Assembly: GCA_016197345.1 (NCBI GenBank)
Contig: JACPVY010000221.1
Coordinates: 1-5,311 of the forward strand
DNA length: 5,311 nucleotides
Direction of reading: 5' to 3'
Source of the DNA: Burkholderiales bacterium
GTDB taxonomy: Bacteria; Pseudomonadota; Gammaproteobacteria; Burkholderiales; Burkholderiaceae_D
The notes under the pieces were generated by a model. That model had not been told where the DNA came from and did not search any database. It saw only the letters and a program-made list of their open reading frames with translations. This document shows positions 1 to 5,311 of the stretch, piece by piece; within the stretch, counting starts at the first letter, position 1, and every line of letters begins with the position of its first letter. The position numbers were made by a program, and so were the translations under genes.

Positions 1-24
1 CCCAATGCGCTAGTGGCTAGCTGC

Positions 25-2416
25 TTATTTCGGCGCAGCAGGTGCTGGCGTCGCGCTAGCGGGTGCGCTTGCCGCTGCTGGCGCCGGGGCGTTTTTCACG
101 TATTTGTCTAGCCACACGCTGCTTTCATACAGCACATGTGACATCGACTCACGCGCGCGATAGCCGTGGCTTTCGTTCGGCAGCATCACTAAGCGGACAT
201 TGCCACCTGTCCCTTTTACTGCGCTATACATGCGTTCGCTTTGGATTGGGAAGGTGCCGGGATTATTGTCTTGTTCGCCGTGGATCAGCAGTAATGCGTC
301 TTTGATTTGGTCGGCATAATTGAATGGCGCCATGGCTTGATACACCTCTTTCGCTTGCCAGAAATTGCGCTCTTCGGCTTGGAAGCCAAATGGTGTCAGT
401 GTGCGGTTGTACGCACCGCTACGCGCGATGCCCGCTGCAAACAAGCGCGTGTGAGCCAGCAAATTGGCGGTCATGAAAGCGCCATACGAATGGCCGCCAA
501 TTGCAATCCGATGACGATCAGCAACGCCACGACGCACCACTTCATCCACCGCCGCCTCTGCATTGCTAATCAATTGCGGCAGATAAGTGTCATTTGGCTC
601 GGCCTTGCCTTCGCCTACGATTGGCATCGCGGGGCGGTCAAGAACCGCATAGCCCTGTGTCAAAAAGGGGAGTGCACCGCTATAACCTATGGCATTGAAG
701 CGATAGGGTGAGCCAGTGACTTGGCTAGCAGCGGAATTAGATTTGAATTCTTGCGGGTAAGCCCACATCAAGAGCGGCAAACGCCCATCGCGCTTGGCAT
801 CGTAGTTTGGCGGCAAATACAAATCAGCGGTTAATTCGACACCATCTTTCCGGCGATAGCGTATCAATTCCTTTTTGACGGCTTTCAATTGCGGATAAGG
901 ATGGGGAAAATGCGTCAGGGCTTGCACCTCTGTCTCTTTGCCTGTTGTGCTAGAGGTGTCCCGCAAATAGAAATTGGGTTGTTCATCCGGTGCTTCGCGC
1001 GTTTCTAAAATCTTGCTACCGTCATCGCTAAGCACGGCGGCGACTTTTTCGAAATAGGGCGCTTTGCTGTGGAAAAGCCGGGTTTTGCTGAGATCGTCGA
1101 GATTGAAGCGATCCAAAAATGGTTTGTCCCCTTCGCTAGAAGCCCCTTCGCCTATCAGCAAAATACTATTCGCTTGCGGGCCGCTCGCGGCGGCAAATAG
1201 CAAGCGCTGCTGCCCATTTTCGTCTATGCGCTGGGCAGGTGTGCCGGGCGCGTTATAGCGGTCTTCGCTGGAACGGTCGAAAATCAGCTTCGCGCTACTG
1301 GCAGCTTGTTCAGGATTGATGCGCCACCGGGTTTTGAGTTGTAGCAGTGGTTGCGGGCTAGCAGTAAATGGCGCGGCGAGGGAGTACACGGCATCGCGCA
1401 GGGTGTCAGGCTTATCAGCGTTTTTATTGGGATCACCGCCATCCAAGGCTTCGGCCCAAATTACGCTTGCAGGTGCATCGGCGCGCCATTGCACATCGCG
1501 CATGCCCGGCATGACTGCATCGGCGCCACTCGCTAAACCCTCCACCAAGGGCCGCGTCGCAAAGCTGTGGACGGGTTTGCCTTGCAGGTCGAGCACTTCT
1601 ACCTTGTGGGCAAAATGATCAAAGGGGACAGCATAAGAAAACGGTGCTTGCAGGCTTTGCGTCAAAATGTATTTGCCATCGGGCGAGACTTGCACGTCGT
1701 CATATTGCGCTGCTTTGCCGATGTTTTTGAGTGTCCCTGTTTTCGTCGCCGCGATATCGAGCAGCGCTAATTGCACGCTGGTGTAATGAACAAACTGGCG
1801 CGTATCGCTGTCGTTTTTGAGGAGATCGGGGTAGGTACGCAGTGAGCGTTGTGTCCCGCTATTATCGCTTTGTTGCACATTCGGGCCACGTGGTGCTTCA
1901 AATGGTGGCGGCAGCGGCGGTAATAGCGCGGGTTTGGTTTGTAGCAGCAAGCGGTGGCTATCTGGCAACCATTCAAAACCATTGCCAAACACAATGTTTA
2001 ACAAAGGCGTGGGCACGCGCCGCGCTTGCCGTTTTTCGACATCCACCAACCATAGCTCGACGCCGTTTTCTACGACGTTGGTAAAGGCTAGACCACAAAT
2101 CTGTCCCATAAAAGAAGCGGCTGGCGGCATAGGTGCGCGGATGTATGCGCACGCCAGCTAGCTTCAATTCTGGTTGCGCGACTTGCGCAATCGGTGGCAA
2201 GTTTGGCGTTTGTAGCATTGCCGCTAGATTGCGCTTGGGGCTGAGCAAGAGTTGTGGCTGGCGTGGCGCATCAATAATCGCTTGCAAGCCTGCGGCGGGT
2301 GTTTGGTAGCGGCTGACTTCTTGCGCTTGGCTGCTGAAGGCCACCGCCGCGAGCGCCGTACTGATTAAGAAATGGGGAGAAAACAAGTGGCGGGAAATAG
2401 GATGCATGAAGGACAT
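25..2416 (-). pseudogene. S9 family serine peptidase (glutamyl endopeptidase-like prolyl oligopeptidase), exported, broken by one frameshift
   Basis: Two overlapping minus-strand frames make one protein. The first starts at ATG 2416 (GCGGAAA 8 nt upstream) and opens with a signal peptide: an Arg/His n-region, a core LISTALAAVAF, and likely cleavage after SQA near residue 31. It then carries the S9D-like block LPPIAQVAQPELKLAGVRI. The second frame (open from 2157, first ATG 2130) runs to TAA 25-27 with the rest. Removing one base in the T4 or G3 run at 2105-2113 fuses them into about 796 residues, close to the usual S9D size of about 800. Order: signal peptide, beta-propeller (about 60-510), alpha/beta hydrolase (about 510-775), Ala/Pro-rich tail. 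The nucleophile is Ser in GGHSYG (codon 487-489), the Asp is in GEQDNNPG (268-270) and the His in NESHGY (166-168). Family knowledge suggests oligopeptide cleavage in the periplasm, perhaps after Glu. The otherwise clean 701-codon frame suggests a recent mutation or a sequencing error. Internal initiation at 2130 lacks a ribosome site and would lose export. Confidence 0.85.
2105..2113 (-). other. Frameshift site in the S9 peptidase
   Basis: On the coding strand the sequence reads CTTTTATGGG here. The upstream frame gives AASRFFYGTDLWSS and then family-unlike residues. The downstream frame gives SFMGQICGLAFTNV and continues for about 700 codons. Going from one to the other means skipping a single base, so the sequence has one base too many, or lacks two. 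The T run (2110-2113) or the G run (2105-2107) are the natural sites: with one T removed the protein reads AASRFFMGQICGLAF. Whether it is a mutation, a read error or a programmed +1 shift cannot be told from the sequence. Confidence 0.75.
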
Positions 2417-2445
2417 GGTGGTTTCCGCAAAGTGGGTGTGCGTAG

Positions 2446-2451
2446 ATTCTA
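2446..2451 (-). promoter_or_regulatory. Possible -10 element for the peptidase gene
   Basis: Read on the minus strand this is TAGAAT, five of six matches to the sigma-70 -10 consensus, about 30 nt upstream of ATG 2416. The region 18 bp further upstream holds only TTCTGG, a poor -35 match, so this is a weak, tentative call. Confidence 0.3.
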
Positions 2452-2504
2452 ACGTGAATTAAATCGGCGCCAGAACCGACCTCAGCGCGCGAATTCTGTT
2501 CTTA

Positions 2505-2521
2505 CAATTTGTTGCAAATTG
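2505..2521. promoter_or_regulatory. Palindrome, possible operator upstream of the hsp20 promoter
   Basis: CAATTTG-TTG-CAAATTG is a perfect inverted repeat with 7-bp arms and a 3-bp spacer. It ends 16 bp before the -35 box of the heat-shock promoter and lies on the far side of the likely peptidase promoter. It has no T-run after it, so it is more like a protein site than a terminator. The binding protein is unknown, and an AT-rich palindrome of this size could also arise by chance. Confidence 0.35.
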
Positions 2522-2537
2522 CTGCGCTTTGCTGCCC

Positions 2538-2565
2538 CTTGAAAAGCGCTGGCTATGCCGCATAT
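2538..2565 (+). promoter_or_regulatory. Sigma-32 (RpoH) heat-shock promoter of hsp20
   Basis: The -35 box CTTGAAA (2538-2544) matches the sigma-32 consensus exactly. After 13 bp comes CCGCATAT (2558-2565), seven of eight matches to the -10 consensus CCCCATNT. Both boxes and the spacing fit the known heat-shock class. Transcription should start near 2572, giving a leader of about 150 nt before the hsp20 start codon. No CIRCE element is present. Confidence 0.8.
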
Positions 2566-2670
2566 TCGAATCAAGGAAGCGAAGCAACACAGTCAATAAT
2601 TATCTAACGATGAGTTTTTGTATTGATGTGGGTCATCTTGTGTTTCGCTAGGACAGATTTTTTCGGTTGA

Positions 2671-2725
2671 TGCGCTTCGTCGCAGACCCTTGATTGACAT
2701 TGTTGAATTTATTTGGAGGCTTACC
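2671..2725 (+). promoter_or_regulatory. Candidate RNA thermometer covering the hsp20 ribosome binding site
   Basis: GCUUC at 2674-2678 can pair with GAGGC at 2716-2720, which contains most of the Shine-Dalgarno sequence GGAGG (2715-2719). The next position would be a G-G mismatch (2679 with 2715), a feature known from ROSE-type thermometers. A competing small hairpin, UGCG 2671-2674 with CGCA 2681-2684, uses some of the same bases, so two states are possible. The helix is short with a loop of about 37 nt and was found by eye, without folding energies. The canonical ROSE motif is not evident next to it. Confidence 0.3.
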
Positions 2726-3208
2726 ATGACTACTGCAACCCATTACGACGCACGCGATTTGTTTGACCAAGTTTTGAGCAACATGCTGCACCCACGCAGT
2801 GGCGAAGCGAATTGCCGCCCACAAGCCCGTGCGCAAGAAGTGCGTGTGATTCGTCTGGATGTCAGTGAAACCGAAGGTGCATATCAAGTGTTGGCAGAAT
2901 TGCCCGGCGTGCGCAAAGAAGATATTCAGATCGATATTGAAGGCAAGCTATTGACGATTACCGCAAGCGTTGGTGCCAAAGTGCAGCCTCAGGTTGTCAA
3001 TGCCGACGAGGCACAAGCAGCCGCACCAGCACCTGCGCCTAGCCGCAAATTGTTGGTGGAACGCTTCCAAGGCAAGCTCTCTCGTCGCCTCCAAATGCCA
3101 GAAGAAGTGGAAGCTGATGCAGTACAAGCACGCTTTAGCGACGGCGTGTTGGAATTGACGCTCCCTAAATTGAAACAACGCAACGCCCGTCGCATTTCCG
3201 TGCAGTAA
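2726..3208 (+). CDS. Hsp20 family small heat-shock protein
   Basis: A 160-residue ATP-independent holdase chaperone that binds unfolding proteins in the cytoplasm and keeps them soluble for refolding by DnaK/ClpB. The alpha-crystallin domain spans about 42-150: ELPGVRKEDIQIDIEGKLLTITA (58-80) forms the first strands, LVERFQGKLSRRLQMPEEV (110-128) follows, and DGVLELTLPK (139-148) is the signature near the end. The C-terminal I-x-V anchor (ISV, 157-159) that links dimers into oligomers is present. Residues 95-105 are an Ala/Pro-rich insert in the loop that in bacterial Hsp20s carries the dimer-exchange strand. The start is ATG 2726, because GGAGG sits 6 nt upstream at 2715-2719; the in-frame ATG at 2690 lies before that site. 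A heat-shock promoter lies upstream and a terminator downstream, so the gene is probably monocistronic. Confidence 0.95.
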   Translation: MTTATHYDARDLFDQVLSNMLHPRSGEANCRPQARAQEVRVIRLDVSETEGAYQVLAELPGVRKEDIQIDIEGKLLTITASVGAKVQPQVVNADEAQAAAPAPAPSRKLLVERFQGKLSRRLQMPEEVEADAVQARFSDGVLELTLPKLKQRNARRISVQ

Positions 3209-3351
3209 GTCGTGGTGGGTAGTAGGTGGTTGTAGATGTAGCGGTAGAAGCTGTAGTCGTAGAAGCTGTAGTGGTAAAAGCTGTAACCTAAGCAGTTCGT
3301 ATTGAGTAGTGCAACACCGTAGTGCGTTTCCCCCTGTAGTGCGGTAGTAGG
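3209..3351. other. GTAG-rich non-coding 3' region of hsp20
   Basis: Between the hsp20 stop codon and its terminator lie about 140 bp of low-complexity sequence rich in GTAG and TGTAG. No frame has a ribosome site or recognisable protein; the reverse-strand frames read as repetitive Tyr/Ser/Phe or Leu/Gln strings. It would be transcribed as the hsp20 3' untranslated region. Confidence 0.7.
3244..3288 (+). repeat. 15-bp direct tandem repeat, three copies
   Basis: The units are GTAGAAGCTGTAGTC (3244-3258), GTAGAAGCTGTAGTG (3259-3273) and GTAAAAGCTGTAACC (3274-3288). The first two differ at one base and the third at four or five. A decayed fourth unit may precede them at 3229-3243 (10 of 15 bases). 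The array lies in the 3' untranslated region of hsp20, suggesting slippage-driven growth. Confidence 0.85.
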
Positions 3352-3382
3352 ACGGCCAGCAAAGTATCGCTGGCCGTTTTTT
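3352..3382 (+). terminator. Rho-independent terminator of hsp20
   Basis: ACGGCCAGC (3352-3360) and GCTGGCCGT (3369-3377) form a perfect 9-bp GC-rich stem with an 8-nt loop, followed by a run of six T at 3377-3382. There is no A-run on the upstream side, so it works in the plus direction only. It isolates hsp20 from the marR promoter, which starts 18 bp downstream. Confidence 0.93.
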
Positions 3383-3399
3383 ATTGTGCGCAAATAAGC

Positions 3400-3428
3400 T
3401 TGACATAAGTTTCCGTGGAAACTAAACT
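3400..3428 (+). promoter_or_regulatory. Sigma-70 promoter of the marR-DUF1398 operon
   Basis: The -35 box TTGACA (3400-3405) is a perfect consensus. After exactly 17 bp comes TAAACT (3423-3428), four of six matches to TATAAT. The predicted start of transcription is near 3435, about 26 nt before the marR ATG. The spacer is occupied by an operator palindrome. Confidence 0.8.
3408..3423. promoter_or_regulatory. Operator 1 of the marR promoter
   Basis: AGTTTCC-GT-GGAAACT is a perfect inverted repeat with 7-bp arms that fills the spacer between -35 and -10, its last base being the first base of the -10 box. A protein bound here would block RNA polymerase. MarR proteins are dimers that bind such palindromes and often repress their own gene, so the product of the adjacent gene is the likely ligand. 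Confidence 0.8.
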
Positions 3429-3434
3429 GCGATT

Positions 3435-3448
3435 GTTTCCATGGAAAC
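3435..3448. promoter_or_regulatory. Operator 2 of the marR promoter
   Basis: GTTTCC-AT-GGAAAC is the same palindrome as operator 1, identical in both 6-bp arms and differing only in the 2-bp centre. The centres are 26 bp apart, about two and a half helical turns. The site begins at the predicted transcription start and ends just before the ribosome site. Confidence 0.8.
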
Positions 3449-3460
3449 CGTGAGGAAAAT

Positions 3461-3928
3461 ATGCAGTCAGATCAACGCAATACCCCTAGCGCGCTGGAAG
3501 ATCATCTCGGTTTTTGGCTGCGCTTTGTATCTAACCATGTGACGCAACGCTTTCAAGCGCTATTGGCAGATAAGGGCATTAGCGTCACCGAATGGGTGGC
3601 GCTACGCACTTTGTTTGAGCAAGAAAGTGGTAGCCATCTGAACTTAATCGACGCGCTAGGGATGACAAAAGGCGCAGCCTCGAAAATTGTCACCCGTTTG
3701 GAAGAAAAAGCTTTAGCGCAACGACGTGCCGTGCCTAACAGCGGGCGCGAGCAAGAAATTGTGTTGACGGCGCTCGGCCGCAGTCTGGTGCCTGAATTAG
3801 CGGCCTTGGCCGATCAAAACGATGCGCATTTTTTTGGTGACTTAGCACCTGCCCAGCGTGAGCTATTGATGGCTAGCTTGCAGCACATCGTCAAACAACA
3901 TCAATTAAAAATATTTCCATTATCTTAG
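3461..3928 (+). CDS. MarR family transcriptional regulator
   Basis: A 155-residue winged-helix repressor of typical MarR size. The N-terminal helix (about 11-36, DHLGFWLRFVSNHV) and the C-terminal helices (about 105-150) form the dimer interface. The DNA-binding part is SVTEWVALRTLFE (41-53), then NLIDALGMTKGAASKIVTRLEEKAL (61-85) with the recognition helix around 69-83, and the wing at about 86-102 (RRAVPNSGREQEIVLT). The ATG at 3461 follows GAGGA (3452-3456). Two matching palindromes in its own promoter strongly suggest autorepression, released by an unknown ligand or by oxidation; it has no cysteine, which argues against a thiol switch of the OhrR type. The next gene starts 19 bp after its stop with no terminator between, so both are probably controlled together. 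The inducer cannot be told from the sequence. Confidence 0.93.
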   Translation: MQSDQRNTPSALEDHLGFWLRFVSNHVTQRFQALLADKGISVTEWVALRTLFEQESGSHLNLIDALGMTKGAASKIVTRLEEKALAQRRAVPNSGREQEIVLTALGRSLVPELAALADQNDAHFFGDLAPAQRELLMASLQHIVKQHQLKIFPLS

Positions 3929-3947
3929 GGCCCAATTAGGATTCAAT

Positions 3948-4337
3948 ATGAACGCAGAAAATAGTGTGCGAGAAATCGTGCAACGCTCGAATCAAGGTCG
4001 CATGCATTTTGGTGAGGTCGTGACGGCCTTGTCGGCGGCAGGCGTCGAGTCTTATCAAGTCGATTTCCGTGCCGCCAACAATACCTATTACTTCGCCGAT
4101 GATACGGCGCTGGCGTTGCCGCAAAAAGCGCTAGAGACGGCGATTGCTGAGCAATTCGATGCTAGTGCGCTGGTCGACGCGATACGCGCAGCACAGCGGG
4201 GTGAGGTGATGTATCCCGAATTCAAACGTCTGTCCCTCGCGGCGGGTTGCGTTGGCTATATGGTGTGGATAACGGGGCGTCACGTTAGCTATCTTGGCCG
4301 TCGCGGCGAAACCCATGTCGAGCGCTTTCCCGACTGA
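3948..4337 (+). CDS. DUF1398 family protein (YbcV-like)
   Basis: A 129-residue soluble protein with no signal peptide or membrane segment. It matches the DUF1398 pattern: an N-terminal helix (about 5-30), the core AAGVESYQVDFRAANNTYYF (30-49), a helical stretch (about 58-85), the conserved YPEFKRLSLAAGCVGYMVWI (89-108), and a final hairpin ending HVERFP. The family includes E. coli YbcV and has no established biochemical function. The start at ATG 3948 is supported by AGGA (3938-3941), 6 nt upstream. It lies 19 bp behind marR in the same direction, so it is likely cotranscribed and a direct target of that repressor. It converges on the DUF3147 gene with a 2-bp gap. Confidence 0.85.
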   Translation: MNAENSVREIVQRSNQGRMHFGEVVTALSAAGVESYQVDFRAANNTYYFADDTALALPQKALETAIAEQFDASALVDAIRAAQRGEVMYPEFKRLSLAAGCVGYMVWITGRHVSYLGRRGETHVERFPD

Positions 4338-4339
4338 GC

Positions 4340-4690
4340 TTATAGCAGCACAATGCCAAAACGTTTCACCGCGAACGCAAACAAGGCAAACAATACCAAC
4401 GTGACAAGCGCGCTCACTGCGAGCGTCGGCCAAAAGCCTAAGCGCGGTAGCAAGTAGGGAAACAGCAAAAACATAGGCATGGTTGGCAGCACATACCAGA
4501 AGGTGTACCACGCATGGTTGGCGATTTTGTCTTGTGCTTGGCCTTCGACGTGCAGCCAAATTAGGGACATGACGGTTACTAGCGGCAAGGCGGCAATCAA
4601 GCCACCCAAGCGGTCGCTACGCTTAGCGATTTCAGAAATCAAAACGATGATTGCTGCCGTGCTGAGATATTTTGTAATGAGCCAAGCCAT
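4340..4690 (-). CDS. DUF3147 family inner-membrane protein
   Basis: A 116-residue, very hydrophobic protein with four likely membrane helices at about 5-22, 28-49, 59-81 and 86-108. The loop KRSDRLGG between the first two helices and the following ALPLVTVMSLIWL are typical of DUF3147 small membrane proteins, whose function is unknown. ATG 4690 is preceded by AAGGAAAAAC, a good ribosome site. The gene starts 19 bp after the queG stop on the same strand, so it is probably read from the queG transcript. No terminator follows it: its TAA is 2 bp from the stop of the convergent DUF1398 gene. Confidence 0.85.
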   Translation of the reverse strand: MAWLITKYLSTAAIIVLISEIAKRSDRLGGLIAALPLVTVMSLIWLHVEGQAQDKIANHAWYTFWYVLPTMPMFLLFPYLLPRLGFWPTLAVSALVTLVLFALFAFAVKRFGIVLL

Positions 4691-4709
4691 GTTTTTCCTT
4701 GTGACGTGA

Positions 4710-5311
4710 TTAAATTCCGTGCTGCTGCAAAGCCCACGCTACATGCTCGCGCACTAGCTCTGACGGATGGGATATGCGCTCCTGTAGCGCCGCGATGATA
4801 GCGGCATCACCGGCTAAAGTCTGTGCCGCATTGCCTAAGCCCACCGCTAAATTGCGTAGCCAGCGCTCATGGCCGATGCGGCGTATCGCGCTGCCTTCCA
4901 TCTTGCGTAAAAATTCAGCTTCGCTCCACGCGAATAATTCCAGCATGGTCGCACTATCTAGCCCGTGCCGTACATCAAAATCCGGCAAATTGGATTTTTG
5001 GGCGAATTTATTCCACGGGCAAATCAATTGGCAATCATCACAGCCATAAATCCGATTGCCTAGCAGCGGCCTCAATTCTTCGGGGATGCTGCCCTTCAGT
5101 TCTATCGTCAAATACGAAATACAGCGCCGCGCATCGACCACGCTAGGGGCGACGATGGCCTGCGTTGGACAAACATCAATGCAAGCACGGCACTGGCCGC
5201 AATGATTGCTGACGGCTTGGTCGGCGGGCAAGGCTAGATTGATGAAGATTTCGCCGAGAAAAAACATCGACCCCGCTTGGCGCGTCAGCAATAGCGTATG
5301 TTTGCCGCGCC
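4710..5311 (-). CDS. queG: Epoxyqueuosine reductase QueG, 3' part (start outside the window)
   Basis: The last 199 codons of QueG, the cobalamin- and Fe-S-dependent enzyme that reduces epoxyqueuosine to queuosine at the tRNA wobble base, the final step of queuosine synthesis in the cytoplasm. The frame is open to the window edge; the first whole codons read RGKHTLLLTRQAGSMFFLGE, a QueG hallmark just before the clusters. Two [4Fe-4S] motifs follow: CGQCRACIDVCP (first Cys codon 5199-5201) and CDDCQLICP, with one further Cys in DARRCISY. The C-terminal ISHPSELVREHVAWAL looks like the HEAT-like repeat that contacts tRNA. Full-length QueG has about 350-380 residues, so roughly 150-180 are missing at the N-terminus, including most of the cobalamin-binding part. 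The gene ends with TAA at 4710-4712 and leads directly into the DUF3147 gene. Confidence 0.95.
   Translation of the reverse strand, partial: RGKHTLLLTRQAGSMFFLGEIFINLALPADQAVSNHCGQCRACIDVCPTQAIVAPSVVDARRCISYLTIELKGSIPEELRPLLGNRIYGCDDCQLICPWNKFAQKSNLPDFDVRHGLDSATMLELFAWSEAEFLRKMEGSAIRRIGHERWLRNLAVGLGNAAQTLAGDAAIIAALQERISHPSELVREHVAWALQQHGI

Larger units (their letters stand above)
2417..2725. other. Divergent intergenic region between the peptidase and hsp20
   Basis: This 309-bp stretch has no convincing gene. From left to right it holds the ribosome site and possible promoter of the peptidase (minus strand), a 17-bp palindrome at 2505-2521, the heat-shock promoter at 2538-2565 (plus), a leader of about 150 nt, and the hsp20 ribosome site at 2715-2719. 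A 13-codon ATG frame at 2610 has no ribosome site and was not called. Confidence 0.8.

Noticed and set aside
307..711. Plus-strand 134-codon frame inside the peptidase
   Set aside because: Antisense to the catalytic domain, with no ribosome site or family resemblance.
2645..2649. UCGCU matching the ROSE thermometer motif U(U/C)GCU
   Set aside because: It lies about 70 nt from the Shine-Dalgarno sequence, whereas the ROSE motif pairs in a local hairpin with it; a 5-base match is expected by chance.
2610..2651. 13-codon ATG frame in the hsp20 leader, a possible upstream leader peptide
   Set aside because: No Shine-Dalgarno sequence before it, and no composition suggesting attenuation.
2690..2725. 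Upstream in-frame ATG for hsp20 at 2690
   Set aside because: The GGAGG ribosome site lies downstream of it and 6 nt before ATG 2726, and the extra residues do not look like Hsp20.
3244..3288. Repeat array as a CRISPR
   Set aside because: The units are 15 bp, directly adjacent and without spacers.
2948..3406. Reverse-strand frames of 152 and 134 codons across hsp20 and its 3' region
   Set aside because: They are shadows of hsp20 and of the GTAG repeat, with repetitive peptides and no ribosome site.
5291..5291. TTG at 5291 as the start of the QueG frame
   Set aside because: The conserved QueG sequence continues upstream to the window edge, so the gene is cut by the window and does not start here.

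Overview
This 5.3 kb window is ordinary bacterial chromosome at roughly 50% G+C, most likely from a betaproteobacterium. The QueG and DUF3147 proteins look Burkholderiales-like, and Oxalobacteraceae would fit, but that assignment rests on remembered family resemblance and not on a search. There are no RNA genes, insertion sequences, CRISPR arrays or phage genes.

Layout. (1) Positions 25-2416, minus strand: an exported S9-family (prolyl oligopeptidase, glutamyl-endopeptidase-like) serine peptidase. Its reading frame is broken once, near 2105-2113, between the N-terminal part (signal peptide) and the large propeller-plus-hydrolase part. The catalytic Ser, Asp and His are all present. (2) Positions 2417-2725: a divergent intergenic region with a near-consensus heat-shock (sigma-32) promoter, a palindrome just upstream of it, and a long leader of about 150 nt. 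(3) Positions 2726-3208, plus: an Hsp20 small heat-shock protein, followed by a GTAG-rich stretch with a 15-bp tandem repeat and a strong intrinsic terminator (3352-3382). (4) Positions 3400-4337, plus: a MarR-type repressor and a DUF1398 protein, 19 bp apart. They share a promoter that carries two copies of the palindrome GTTTCC-N2-GGAAAC, one filling the -35/-10 spacer and one at the predicted start of transcription. (5) Positions 4340-5311, minus: a DUF3147 membrane protein preceded by the 3' end of queG (epoxyqueuosine reductase). The two are 19 bp apart and probably cotranscribed, and they converge on the DUF1398 gene with only 2 bp between the stop codons.

How it works together. The genes form independent units. 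The peptidase is predicted to act in the periplasm. Hsp20 is a cytoplasmic holdase chaperone with heat-shock transcription that can be read from the DNA. MarR-DUF1398 looks like a small autorepressed operon. QueG makes queuosine in tRNA. The best leads are the operator architecture of the MarR-DUF1398 operon, the possible thermosensing leader of hsp20, and the peptidase frameshift. No clearly new multi-gene system is visible.
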